DNA of 35,940 bases, taken from contig CALCSG010000255.1 in the NCBI GenBank assembly GCA_937894085.1, forward strand, positions 1 through 35,940, in the 5' to 3' direction. Positions 23,720 through 32,219 of the stretch are shown here, piece after piece (position 1 is the first letter of the stretch; the number at the start of each line of letters is the position of its first letter). This DNA comes from an uncultured Gammaproteobacteria bacterium (GTDB lineage Bacteria; Pseudomonadota; Gammaproteobacteria; GCA-001735895). A model generated the notes under the pieces. That model had not been told where the DNA came from. It ran no database searches and was given only the letters and a program-made list of their open reading frames with translations. The position numbers and the translations under genes are program-made.

Positions 23720-24382
23720 TTATATAGATACGGCTAACTGTTCGGGTTCTGCAATTATTTTTTTAATAGCCTTATTATCTGGCGCAGGATCAATTGCCAA
23801 ATTACACCATGTAGTCGATATCAATTCATCGTATAACTCCGGGAGTGGTTTGTTGATAAGGCCATCCAGTCGGAACTGTATCATTCTTATCGCTCCACCA
23901 TAAATCACCGCAGAAGCTATCATGCAATCAGATGCATTAATTTCGCCGTTGTTGATACCAGACTGAATTATTTTTCGCATTTTGACAAAAGGTTCAGCAG
24001 AGCAGATCGGTGAACCATCAGCGATATATTCGGAATGTTTGGAATACAGAACGTAAGAAATTATATTTGGTTGTGTTTCGGTATATTCAAATAATAACTG
24101 AATAATGCGGTTACACTGATTAATCGCGCCATCTACTTCCGTTATTACAGAATCAATAAACTCACTCATTTCATTCAGCAAATGGGAATACAGGGCTTTG
24201 GCTATACCCTCCTTACCACCAAAGTGATTATAGATTGAGCCAATGCTGACATTGGCTGTCTTTTGTACGTCATGAATGGAAACATTGTGAAAACCCCGTG
24301 TAACAAAAAGGTCAAGCGCTGCAGTAAGGATTTTGCAATCTATAGGTTCTGGGCAAGGAGCAGTTTTTGTTAAATATGGCAT
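23720..24382 (-). CDS. TetR-family regulator of the methanethiol/formaldehyde cluster
   Basis: 220 aa from ATG 24382 (MPYLTKTAPCPEPIDCKILT). The longer start at 24454 would place the palindromic operator inside the gene and adds a non-homologous stretch. The N-terminal HTH is clear: ILTAALDLFVTRGFHNVSIHDVQKTANVSIGSIYNHFGGKEGIAKAL. The C-terminal ligand domain has no recognised specificity. It is divergent from mtoX. The 19-nt operator candidate at 24440-24458 lies between them and recurs upstream of the formaldehyde dehydrogenase gene, so this protein is the likely controller of both. The ligand may be methanethiol, formaldehyde or an adduct; that is inference. Confidence 0.88.
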   Translation of the reverse strand: MPYLTKTAPCPEPIDCKILTAALDLFVTRGFHNVSIHDVQKTANVSIGSIYNHFGGKEGIAKALYSHLLNEMSEFIDSVITEVDGAINQCNRIIQLLFEYTETQPNIISYVLYSKHSEYIADGSPICSAEPFVKMRKIIQSGINNGEINASDCMIASAVIYGGAIRMIQFRLDGLINKPLPELYDELISTTWCNLAIDPAPDNKAIKKIIAEPEQLAVSI

Positions 24383-24439
24383 TTCGGCACCGATCAAAGA
24401 CAATAATCGACAATATAACCTAAATTCCAGAAAAAATAC

Positions 24440-24458
24440 ATAATGAACATTCATTCTA
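24440..24458. promoter_or_regulatory. Probable TetR operator, copy 1
   Basis: ATAATGAACATTCATTCTA contains the inverted repeat AATGAA-N2-TTCATT and is identical over 19 nt to 28860-28878. It lies between tetR and mtoX, about nine bases upstream of the mtoX -35 candidate. Confidence 0.7.
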
Positions 24459-24466
24459 AAAAGTTC

Positions 24467-24495
24467 TTGACGTAATAACTTTATGGGAATAAGTT
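24467..24495 (+). promoter_or_regulatory. Candidate sigma-70 promoter of mtoX
   Basis: TTGACG (24467-24472), a 17-base spacer and TAAGTT (24490-24495). The -35 is good and the -10 poor. AAGAGGAGAG lies before the mtoX ATG. Confidence 0.45.
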
Positions 24496-24532
24496 AAAAA
24501 CTCGAAAAAACACCAAAGTTAAGAGGAGAGTT

Positions 24533-25930
24533 ATGAACACAAAAATAATTAAACGTTTTAAACCTGCTGTTGTGATTGCGCTCACCGCAATAACCATGCT
24601 TGGCGGAATTAACCAGGCACAGGCGGATGAAACCTGTCAGTCACCCTACATGGCTAAAATCACCGGTCAGGAAGATTTCGTGTATGTGTGGACATTGGGC
24701 GTAGAAGGCATGGGCGATGGTCAGGATAAACTGGTTACCGTTGATACCAACCCGAAATCCAGTCAGTACGGAAAAGTTATTAATACCTTATCGGTGGGCG
24801 GCAGAAATGAGGCTCATCATTCGGGGTTTACGGATGATCGTAAATTTTTATGGGCGGGAGGTCTGGATACCAACAAGATCTTTGTTTTTGATGTTCATAC
24901 AGATCCTGCAAAACCGACCCTGTCAAACGTCATCACAGATTTTGTTTCAGCCAGTGGTGGAGTTGTAGGTCCGCATACAACCTATGCCTTACCAGGCCGT
25001 ATGATGATCACCGGGTTATCCAATAATAAAGATCATGGCGGTAGGACAGCCCTGGTTGAATACAGCAATGAAGGGAAACATATCGTAACTCACTGGATGC
25101 CGACAGATGAAAAACTGGGCGGTGCGGATAAGGCTGGTAAATTTGCCGATGGCTACAATTACGATGTCCGTGTGCTACCCCGTCGTAATTTGATGCTGAC
25201 GTCTTCTTTCACAGGCTGGTCTAATTACATGATGGATTTTGGTAAAATGCTGAATGATAAGGAAGCCATGAAACGTTTTGGTAATACTGTTGTAGCATGG
25301 AATCTACATACCAAAAAACCAATGAAGGTACTGGATGTTCCTGGTGCGCCTCTGGAGATTCGCTGTGCCTGGAAATCTGAAAATAACTGGTGTGTCACTA
25401 CTACGGCACTGACTTCTAAAATCTGGCTTATCTATGAAGATGACAAAGGTGAATGGCAGTCAAAAGCAGTAGCCGATATTGGTGATCCTTCAAAAATTCC
25501 ATTACCGGTAGATATTTCCATTGCTTCTGATGACAGTGGTCTGTGGGTAAATACTTTTATGGATGGTAAGACTCGCTATTTCGATATGAGCGATCCCTTT
25601 AACCCAAAGCAGACCTATGAAAAAGTGATCGGTAAACAGGTCAATATGGCATCTTCAAGCTGGGACGGGACACGGGTTTATTATACCAGTTCTCTTTTAG
25701 CTAACTGGGATAAGAAGGGTTCTGACGATGAGCAGTATCTGAAGGCATTTTCTTGGAATGGAGACAAGCTGGTAGAAAATTTTTCAATCGATTTCTATAA
25801 GGCTAAATTAGGTCGTGCACACCAGATGCGCTTTGGAGCCTATTCTCTATACAACAAGTTCTCAAAGCTTGAATCCATTGATGATAGCAGTAAGCAGATA
25901 GCTCAATTAACGGGTGAACTCGTTAACTAA
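24533..25930 (+). CDS. mtoX: Methanethiol oxidase (SBP56 family)
   Basis: 465 aa with a cleavable signal peptide (to about residue 32, NQAQADETC), so periplasmic. The whole length matches the selenium-binding-protein-56 family: YVWTLGVEGMGDGQDKLVTV, GGRNEAHHSGFTDDRKFLWAGG, VGPHTTYALPGRM and the C-terminal GRAHQMRFGAYSL block. Periplasmic SBP56 proteins of this kind are copper-dependent methanethiol oxidases (Hyphomicrobium MtoX), which convert methanethiol plus O2 to formaldehyde, H2S and H2O2. The downstream SCO1 and MauG-type genes are the partners described for mtoX loci, and formaldehyde-oxidising genes follow. This context makes the methanethiol oxidase call much stronger than sequence family alone. 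Confidence 0.92.
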   Translation: MNTKIIKRFKPAVVIALTAITMLGGINQAQADETCQSPYMAKITGQEDFVYVWTLGVEGMGDGQDKLVTVDTNPKSSQYGKVINTLSVGGRNEAHHSGFTDDRKFLWAGGLDTNKIFVFDVHTDPAKPTLSNVITDFVSASGGVVGPHTTYALPGRMMITGLSNNKDHGGRTALVEYSNEGKHIVTHWMPTDEKLGGADKAGKFADGYNYDVRVLPRRNLMLTSSFTGWSNYMMDFGKMLNDKEAMKRFGNTVVAWNLHTKKPMKVLDVPGAPLEIRCAWKSENNWCVTTTALTSKIWLIYEDDKGEWQSKAVADIGDPSKIPLPVDISIASDDSGLWVNTFMDGKTRYFDMSDPFNPKQTYEKVIGKQVNMASSSWDGTRVYYTSSLLANWDKKGSDDEQYLKAFSWNGDKLVENFSIDFYKAKLGRAHQMRFGAYSLYNKFSKLESIDDSSKQIAQLTGELVN

Positions 25931-25952
25931 GTTTTATCTTTAAGTGATGACA

Positions 25953-25985
25953 ATATACCAGCCTGAGGTTTTAGGGCTGGTATAT
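25953..25985 (+). terminator. Hairpin between mtoX and the SCO1-MauG gene
   Basis: ATATACCAGCC (25953-25963) pairs perfectly with GGCTGGTATAT (25975-25985). There is no U-run after it, so it may attenuate or stabilise the abundant mtoX message rather than end transcription. Confidence 0.5.
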
Positions 25986-25991
25986 TTAAAC

Positions 25992-26016
25992 CTGGAAAAC
26001 GCAGTTGAATCACAAA
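25992..26016. repeat. 25-bp dispersed repeat, copy 2
   Basis: CTGGAAAACGCAGTTGAATC... matches 16396-16420 with a single difference. The 76-codon frame running through this 244-base gap has no ribosome site and spans the hairpin, so I do not call it a gene. Confidence 0.6.
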
Positions 26017-26174
26017 AGTCTACGCAACATCTTGATGTACCTGATAAAAACCAAAAACACGCTCTTTACCAATTAGGTATTTTCGGTGTTTTTGATTTCA
26101 TCATGCACATCAATCTGTCACGCATCTGTTTCGCGCTCAAATGTGTTTTACAGGTTTTAAATGGAGATAATTAA

Positions 26175-28151
26175 TTGAAATTGTTAAGTTTATTTCTAAA
26201 AGTGATTGCTGGAGTCACTTTTACCTCACAACTGGCGGCGTTTCAGGCTCTGCCACAGCAACAGGAAAGCTTCGAGTTGGCACCGGGATATGGCAAATTA
26301 GCTTACCCTTTACCCGCTAAAGGCAGTTACCAGTTACCTCCATTGGGAAAAGCTTTAGACGGGAAAATCCTGGATGAACAGGGCAATAGCGGGACTTTAT
26401 ATGATATTTTCGCAGGAAAATATGTTTTGCTTAGCTTTATATACAGTAACTGCAGCGACATCAACGGCTGCCCACTGGCTTCAAATGTCAGTTATAAACT
26501 GAAAAGTGCCATGCAAAAAGACTCACTGCTGGCCGATAATTTACGCCTGGTCAGCCTGAGTTTTGATCCTGACAGGGATAAACCGGAAGTCATGCGACTG
26601 TACGGTGAAAATTTCAAATATGCCGGTAACAAAGGCGAGTGGAAATTTCTGACCACTGATTCAATGCAACAGTTAAGCCCCATTCTGCAAGCCTATAATC
26701 AGGATATACAACGGGAAAAAAGTGTTAACGGGGACCAGAGTGAAAATATCTCTCATATACTCCGGGTCTTTTTAATAGACCCGGATTACAACATAAGAAA
26801 TATTTACAGCGTAGGATTTTTGCATGCTGATCTGGTAAAAAATGATGTTAAAACTTTGCTATTAAACTCGATCCCCGGCACAACAAAAATTGTGAACCAG
26901 TCAAACGTGGTTAGCCTGCTGACCAGGCCGGGTGATAATAAGGAGGGGTACGATACGCTAAATTATACTACACACAGTAACGCCCTGACCGAACGAGAAG
27001 GAAAAGGCAAACCGGCTGATTTGTTATCGATTGCACGCAATCCTCCTTTAGGTTTGCCAGCGTTACCGGCACAACTATTAGCCGGCTTAAGCGCAGAAAA
27101 AATAGCCCTCGGACGTAAACTGTTTTTCGATAGACGACTGTCATTAAATGATACTTTTTCCTGCGCCATGTGCCATGTGCCGGAACAGGGATTTACCAGT
27201 AACGAAGTTTCCATGGCGGTGGGCATAGAAGGTCGCAGTGTTCGGCGCAATTCACCTACTATCTTTAATGTCGCCTACGCTACCCGCCTGTTTCACGATG
27301 GCAGGGAATATTCCCTCGAGCAGCAGGCATGGGGCCCACTATTGGCGAAAAATGAAATGGGTAATCCGTCAATTGGATATGTGATAGAAAAAATAAACAA
27401 TATTGACGGTTATAGAGAGCTATTTGAACAGGCTTTCAATGGTAAAGGGGTCAATATGATGACTGTAGGGGAGGCAATCGCCAGTTACCAGCGCACACTG
27501 ATTTCAGCGGATTCGAATTTTGATCGCTGGTTTTACGCTAAACAGCAGAACGCACTGAGTATAAGTGCTCAGGATGGGTTTGCCTTATTCACGGGCAAGG
27601 CTAAATGCGCCACCTGTCATACGGTAGGTAACGATGTTGCCCTGTTTACCGATAATAAAATGCACAATACCGGCATTGGCTACAACAACTCAATGGGTAT
27701 AAAACCGGACAAGGAACGGGTGGTGCTAGCACCGGGCGTTTTTATCGAGGTTGACCGGGAAATTATCGATGCTGTCGGAGCGAAAAGCCCGGCTGACCTT
27801 GGTTTGTATGAAATAACTGAAAACCCGCATGATCGCTGGAAATACAAAACTCCCACCCTGCGCAACATCAGTTTAACGGCGCCCTATATGCATAATGGTT
27901 CGATAGGGTCGTTAAAAGAAGTTGTAGATTTTTATAATAAGGGTGGTATTCACAATGAAGTGCTGGATCCGTTAATTCAACCGCTAAACTTAACAGACAA
28001 AGAAGTGAAAAACCTGGTTGAATTTTTGCAATCACTTACTGGTAGTAATGTGGATACCCTGGTAGCCGATGCATTTTCGGCTCCGGTGGGAGACCTTACC
28101 CACTCTGACCCTAATTGGGCTAATAGCGGGGGATTCAGTAATGAGGATTAA
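26175..28151 (+). CDS. SCO1-MauG fusion, probable MtoX maturation protein
   Basis: 658 aa with a TTG start (26175) supported by GGAG eight bases upstream. A signal peptide covers residues 1-22. Residues about 45-235 are an SCO1/SenC copper-chaperone domain; the copper cysteines are C93 and C99 (YSNCSDINGCP), spaced CX5C instead of the usual CX3C, with the conserved histidine near 194. Residues about 285-640 are a di-haem cytochrome c peroxidase/MauG domain with haem motifs C330AMCH and C478ATCH. In known mtoX clusters SCO1 and MauG are separate genes thought to mature MtoX (copper insertion and post-translational oxidation). Here they are one polypeptide. The gene overlaps the next SCO1 gene by 11 bases. 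Confidence 0.88.
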   Translation: MKLLSLFLKVIAGVTFTSQLAAFQALPQQQESFELAPGYGKLAYPLPAKGSYQLPPLGKALDGKILDEQGNSGTLYDIFAGKYVLLSFIYSNCSDINGCPLASNVSYKLKSAMQKDSLLADNLRLVSLSFDPDRDKPEVMRLYGENFKYAGNKGEWKFLTTDSMQQLSPILQAYNQDIQREKSVNGDQSENISHILRVFLIDPDYNIRNIYSVGFLHADLVKNDVKTLLLNSIPGTTKIVNQSNVVSLLTRPGDNKEGYDTLNYTTHSNALTEREGKGKPADLLSIARNPPLGLPALPAQLLAGLSAEKIALGRKLFFDRRLSLNDTFSCAMCHVPEQGFTSNEVSMAVGIEGRSVRRNSPTIFNVAYATRLFHDGREYSLEQQAWGPLLAKNEMGNPSIGYVIEKINNIDGYRELFEQAFNGKGVNMMTVGEAIASYQRTLISADSNFDRWFYAKQQNALSISAQDGFALFTGKAKCATCHTVGNDVALFTDNKMHNTGIGYNNSMGIKPDKERVVLAPGVFIEVDREIIDAVGAKSPADLGLYEITENPHDRWKYKTPTLRNISLTAPYMHNGSIGSLKEVVDFYNKGGIHNEVLDPLIQPLNLTDKEVKNLVEFLQSLTGSNVDTLVADAFSAPVGDLTHSDPNWANSGGFSNED

Positions 28152-28740
28152 AAAATTTGGCTCTTCCTCTAATTGGGTAGTTACTATCTGCCTGCTGATA
28201 ACAGCATTTAGTACAGTATCTTTAGCTCAGTATAATCCTGCAAAACCACCTGGAATGGGTGGGGATTTTGAACTGACAGACCATAATGGTGAGCTTTTCA
28301 AGCTGCAGGATGAAAGGGGTAAACTGGTGTTAATGTTTTTTGGCTACACATCCTGTCCCGATGTCTGTCCCATGGAATTATCATCGTTATCACATCTTCT
28401 GGATTTATTAGGAACTAATGCCAGTAAGGTTAGGACATTATTCATTTCTGTTGACCCTGAAAGGGATACTCCTGAAGTGCTAAAGCGATATGTTTCCTAT
28501 TTTAATCCTCAGTTACTGGGATTGACCGGTACAGCAAAACAGCTTGCAGAAGTGACTCTTCAATATCATGCACAAAACAGTGTCAATGCCAATACTAAAA
28601 AGATAAAAAACTATACAGTAAATCATTCGGCAAATTTATATGTGGTCAATGGTGAGGGAAGGTTGATTAATATTATACCTTTCGGAATACCCATGGAGCA
28701 TATTTACCAGATGATTAATTTCGAATTAATGCGTCTATGA
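28141..28740 (+). CDS. SCO1/SenC-type copper chaperone
   Basis: 199 aa from ATG 28141, inside the last codons of the fusion gene, so translationally coupled. N-terminal anchor or signal at residues 12-30. The thioredoxin-like fold has the canonical CX3C copper site (C72-PDV-C76) in FFGYTSCPDVCPMEL, SVDPERDTPEVLKRYVSYF and a conserved histidine in NYTVNHSANLYVV. It gives the cluster two SCO domains, one canonical and one with a CX5C variant. Confidence 0.9.
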   Translation: MRIKKFGSSSNWVVTICLLITAFSTVSLAQYNPAKPPGMGGDFELTDHNGELFKLQDERGKLVLMFFGYTSCPDVCPMELSSLSHLLDLLGTNASKVRTLFISVDPERDTPEVLKRYVSYFNPQLLGLTGTAKQLAEVTLQYHAQNSVNANTKKIKNYTVNHSANLYVVNGEGRLINIIPFGIPMEHIYQMINFELMRL

Positions 28741-28813
28741 GTCTGTCGGGCCTGGGATAAATTTTACGCTAAATACCTTTTTCCCGCTTCGTTCACCTAA
28801 ACCCGACTGACTC
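28739..28813. repeat. Separated 12-bp inverted repeat after the SCO1 gene
   Basis: GAGTCTGTCGGG (28739-28750) and CCCGACTGACTC (28802-28813) pair with one mismatch across 51 bases, in the gap before the formaldehyde dehydrogenase promoter. Role unknown; it could form a long stem with a large loop. Confidence 0.4.
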
Positions 28814-28858
28814 ATAACAAGTTGATAGATAAAAATTTCATTTATATTGTTTTATGGT

Positions 28859-28864
28859 TATAAT
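28859..28864 (+). promoter_or_regulatory. Consensus -10 box of the formaldehyde dehydrogenase gene
   Basis: A perfect TATAAT lies 56 bases before the ATG at 28921; the -35 is weak (TTTCAT at 28836-28841). The operator candidate overlaps this box, which predicts repression by steric block. Confidence 0.6.
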
Positions 28865-28878
28865 GAACATTCATTCTA
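28860..28878. promoter_or_regulatory. Probable TetR operator, copy 2
   Basis: The same 19-nt sequence as at 24440-24458 (ATAATGAACATTCATTCTA), here overlapping the -10 box. Confidence 0.7.
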
Positions 28879-28920
28879 TTCAATACAGATATTATTCACA
28901 AACATAGGGGATACCTTAAT

Positions 28921-30030
28921 ATGAAATGTAAAGCAGCTGTAGCCTGGGAACCAAAAAAGCCACTGGTCATTGAAGAAGTTGAAGTCATGGGGCCAAAAGA
29001 AGGCGAAGTACTGATAAAAGTAATTGCTTCAGGTGTTTGTCATACCGATGCTTTTACCCTGTCCGGTGATGATCCTGAAGGTTCTTTTCCCTGTATTTTA
29101 GGCCATGAAGGTGGCTGCGAAGTGGTTGAACTAGGCACCGGCGTTAAAGATTTAAAAGTAGGCGATCATGTGATCCCCCTTTATATAGCAGAATGTGGAG
29201 ATTGCGAATACTGTAATTCTACCAAATCCAATCTTTGTCAAACCATTGCTCCTACAATCTGGACGGGTTATATGCCAGATGGAACCAGACGCTTCTCTAA
29301 AGGTGGCAAGGATATATTCCATTATATGGGCTGCTCTACATTTTCTGAGTACACGGTTGTTCCGGAAATTGCGCTGGCAAAAATCAATAAGGCTGCACCA
29401 CTTGATAAAGCCTGTTTGCTGGGTTGTGGTGTGACAACCGGCATCGGTGCTGTATTAAATACGGCCAAGGTCGAGGCTGGTTCAACGGTCGCCGTGTTTG
29501 GCCTGGGTGGTATCGGTTTATCCTGCATTCAGGGAGCGGTGATGGCGGGTGCCAAACGCATTATTGGTATAGATATTAATCCGGATAAATTTGAGTTTGC
29601 CAGACAGTTAGGTGCCACCGATTTTGTTAACCCGAAAGATCTTGAAGGTAATTTCGTTGAATACATGCAGGATACCTTTGATGGCGGTCCGGATTATTCG
29701 TTCGAATGTATCGGTAATACGCATGTCATGCGTGATGCACTCGAATGTACTCATATGGGTTGGGGTGTTTCAACGGTAATCGGTGTAGCCGGTGCAGGGC
29801 AGACTATACAGACACGTCCTTTTAATCTGGTGGTGGGCCGTACCTGGAAAGGATCTGCTTTTGGCGGCGTTAAAGGAAGAACTGAATTACCGGGTTATGT
29901 CGACCGTTATATGAATGGAGAAATTGAGCTGGATAGCCTGGTGACTCATACCATGCCACTGGAAGATATCAACCGTGCCTTTGATTTGATGCATTCCGGT
30001 GAAAGTATACGCTCCGTGATTATTTTCTAA
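28921..30030 (+). CDS. frmA: S-(hydroxymethyl)glutathione dehydrogenase, class III alcohol dehydrogenase
   Basis: 369 aa, the full family length. Catalytic zinc ligands are visible ([16 protein letters not shown] ... LGHEGGCEV), as is the four-cysteine structural zinc lobe ([15 protein letters not shown]). The NAD-binding motif is [15 protein letters not shown]. The class III signature [15 protein letters not shown] and [13 protein letters not shown] are present. It oxidises the spontaneous formaldehyde-glutathione adduct to S-formylglutathione. GGGGAT lies before the ATG. Together with the next gene it removes the formaldehyde produced by MtoX. Also known as adhC. Confidence 0.96.
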   Translation: MKCKAAVAWEPKKPLVIEEVEVMGPKEGEVLIKVIASGVCHTDAFTLSGDDPEGSFPCILGHEGGCEVVELGTGVKDLKVGDHVIPLYIAECGDCEYCNSTKSNLCQTIAPTIWTGYMPDGTRRFSKGGKDIFHYMGCSTFSEYTVVPEIALAKINKAAPLDKACLLGCGVTTGIGAVLNTAKVEAGSTVAVFGLGGIGLSCIQGAVMAGAKRIIGIDINPDKFEFARQLGATDFVNPKDLEGNFVEYMQDTFDGGPDYSFECIGNTHVMRDALECTHMGWGVSTVIGVAGAGQTIQTRPFNLVVGRTWKGSAFGGVKGRTELPGYVDRYMNGEIELDSLVTHTMPLEDINRAFDLMHSGESIRSVIIF

Positions 30031-30050
30031 CGCTTGTCTGAGAGTTATTA

Positions 30051-30887
30051 ATGAAACAAATTGAATCTGTAAAAGAGTCTGGTGGATACCTTAATCGCTA
30101 CCAGCATCACTCCACTAGCTGTAATTGTGAAATGACATTTTCGGTATATTTGCCACCTGCTGCAGAAACTCAAAAAGTGCCTGCCGTGTACTGGCTGTCA
30201 GGTTTGACCTGTACTGATGATAATGTGCGTACCAAAGCTGGTGCACAACGCTATGCGGCTGAACTGGGTCTGGCATTGATTATGCCGGATACCAGTCCGC
30301 GGGGCGATGATGTTGCTGATAAAGAGAGTCGTTATGATCTGGGTAAAGGTGCGGGTTTTTATGTAAATTCTACACAGGCTCCCTGGGCGCATAATTATCA
30401 GATGTATAATTATGTCACTGCTGAATTACCGGATCTTATTGAAAAAGAACTACCGCTAATTCCTGGAATAAAATCGATAACCGGTCATTCCATGGGCGGT
30501 CACGGTGCACTTATCTGCGCTCTTAAGGAAGCAGGGGCTTACAGATCAGTTTCTGCCTTTTCTCCGATCAATCACCCCAGCGTGTGTGAATGGGGGCAGG
30601 GTTGTTTCAGTGCCTACCTGGGCAGCAATAAAGAAGACTGGAAAGCATATGACGCGACCGAGCTGGTGCTTGCCGGAGCAGATAAAATTGAGCTTTTTAT
30701 AGACCATGGTACAGCTGATGAATTTCTACAGGATCAGCTTTATCCGCAAGATATGATTGCTGCCTGTAAAAAAATGGATTTCCCGCTCAACCTTAGAATG
30801 CAGGATGGTTACGATCACAGTTACCACTTCATCTCGACATTTATTGGTGAGCATTTGCGATACCACGCGGATAAACTGTTCGAATAA
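30051..30887 (+). CDS. fghA: S-formylglutathione hydrolase
   Basis: 278 aa, esterase-D/FrmB family. The nucleophile elbow GHSMGGHGAL, the Asp of the triad in FIDHGTADEFL and the catalytic His in GYDHSYHFIS are present. FSVYLPPAAETQKVPAVYWLSGLTCTDDN is the usual N-terminal block. It releases formate and glutathione from S-formylglutathione. It begins 20 bases after the dehydrogenase stop and is followed by a strong terminator. Confidence 0.96.
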   Translation: MKQIESVKESGGYLNRYQHHSTSCNCEMTFSVYLPPAAETQKVPAVYWLSGLTCTDDNVRTKAGAQRYAAELGLALIMPDTSPRGDDVADKESRYDLGKGAGFYVNSTQAPWAHNYQMYNYVTAELPDLIEKELPLIPGIKSITGHSMGGHGALICALKEAGAYRSVSAFSPINHPSVCEWGQGCFSAYLGSNKEDWKAYDATELVLAGADKIELFIDHGTADEFLQDQLYPQDMIAACKKMDFPLNLRMQDGYDHSYHFISTFIGEHLRYHADKLFE

Positions 30888-30902
30888 AATATCCTCCCTT
30901 GA

Positions 30903-30946
30903 AATCCTCTGAGGAAATTACACCTTTCCCCGGAGGATTCCTTTTT
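30903..30946 (+). terminator. Rho-independent terminator of the formaldehyde operon
   Basis: AATCCTCTGAGGAAA (30903-30917) pairs with TTTCCCCGGAGGATT (30925-30939), with two G-U type mismatches, followed by CCTTTTT. Confidence 0.85.
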
Positions 30947-31035
30947 GGAGATTATCAAGATGATGGTTCATATGGGGAAAGAAAAATCTTGAAATTTTAG
31001 CTATGTATATCAAAAGGATCGCTGATCAATTAGCG

Positions 31036-31263
31036 TTAATGTTTGCAGTGTATTTTTGTTTCATCCTGTAGCGAACAATATTTCTGGTAGTCGTTATCGG
31101 CTGATTGTACTGTAGCGAGCAGTTGTTCTTTTTCGAAGGGTTTTGTCAGGTAATAGCAAGCACCAGCCAGTAGCACTTCCCGCACTTCTTCACGGCTGGC
31201 CATTTCGGATTGAAGAATTACCGGCAATGCTTCCTTAAACCTGGAAAAATCAGCTTTATAAAT
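31036..31263 (-). pseudogene. Receiver-domain C-terminal fragment
   Basis: The frame, bounded upstream by a stop at 31264-31266, reads FKEALPVILQSEMASREEVR and AGACYYLTKPFEKEQLLATV. This is the second half of a response-regulator receiver domain, including the conserved K of KPF. The phospho-acceptor half is missing. No start codon or ribosome site fits except a TTG at 31227. It is a truncated remnant directly downstream of the hybrid kinase. Confidence 0.6.
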
Positions 31264-31279
31264 TTAAATATGAGATACA

Positions 31280-31633
31280 TCACCGACCTTCACTGAAACG
31301 AATTAATGCATCTATTTCAGGGACCAGTTCTGCGTAATATTTTTCAATCATCACCCAGTCGTTTGTCCGACCCGCAGTTTCCAGTCCCGCACAGACTTCG
31401 GCCAGAGTGATGGCTCCCACCAGGCGACTTGACGATTTGAGTTTGTGGGCATGAAAGAAAATTTCCTGTGCATCCCTGGCTTCATAAGCCTCGTAAATCT
31501 CAGTTTTAATTTCCTTTACCTGTGATATATATTTATCCAGTATGCCCTGTTTCTTACTGGCATTATCACCATATAATTTAGTGAGAGCCGCAGGGTCTAT
31601 AGGCTCTTCAGCCGTTCTGGGTGGATCAGGCAA
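31280..31633 (-). pseudogene. Hybrid sensor kinase, fragment 4: Hpt domain
   Basis: About 117 codons (a TTG at 31633 could serve as start). The Hpt domain has the phospho-accepting histidine in FFHAHKLKSSSRLVGA, preceded by a PDPPRTAEEPIDPAALTKLYG linker. It continues the receiver fragment if one base is gained between about 31625 and 31655, where the two frames overlap. It would be the last module of the phosphorelay. Confidence 0.8.
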
Positions 31634-32106
31634 AGCGCTAATGCTGGACGGCCAGGGTCAGCAGTTGATTTTTCTGGCAATAATGCTGAAGTGCCATCCG
31701 TCTCCCTTTCGGGTAGCCATTTAATTAATGTTGAATACAGGTTGTCAGGATTAACCGGCTTGGCCACGAAATCATTCATGCCGGCCGTCATGCAGGCTTG
31801 TCTATCTTCGTCGAAGGCATTTGCTGTCATCGCAAGGATAGGCAGTTCTGCTTTTCCATCCATACATCGAATCAAACGCGTAGCCTCAAGACCATCCATT
31901 TCCGGCATCTGTACATCCATCAGGATCAGGTCATATTGATTTGATCGGACTTTTTCCAGAGCTACCCGACCGTTTTCCGCTGTATCGATAGACAACGAGA
32001 CTCCATGTAACAGCTCTACAGCTACCTCACGGTTGATTGCATTGTCTTCCACCAGCAGGATTTTTGAACCTGCGTAATGCGACCGCAATGTTTTATCTGC
32101 ATCCAT
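31597..32106 (-). pseudogene. Hybrid sensor kinase, fragment 3: receiver domain
   Basis: The receiver runs from ILLVEDNAINREVAVELLHG through the phospho-acceptor Asp in YDLILMDVQMPEMDGLEATR to FVAKPVNPDNLYSTLIKWLP. ATG 32106 gives a possible start, but in the reconstructed gene it is an internal methionine. After ADPGRPA the frame leaves the expected linker and stops at 31597. Confidence 0.8.
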
Positions 32107-32212
32107 AGTCTCACTGTCAAATGCCTCAGGCTGGGTGCTGCGGCCACGCTTCAGCCAGGCAGTGAACCAGAAGGTACTGCCGACTCCGGGTGTACTCTCT
32201 ACACCAGCTTCG

Positions 32213-32219
32213 CCCCCCC
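32213..32219 (+). repeat. C7 homopolymer at the second hybrid-kinase frame break
   Basis: Seven consecutive C on the plus strand (G7 in the coding strand); six would keep the kinase and receiver in one frame. Confidence 0.9.

Noticed and set aside
25944-26174. 76-codon plus-strand frame between mtoX and the SCO1-MauG gene
   Set aside because: It runs through a perfect hairpin and a dispersed repeat, lacks a ribosome site and resembles no protein.
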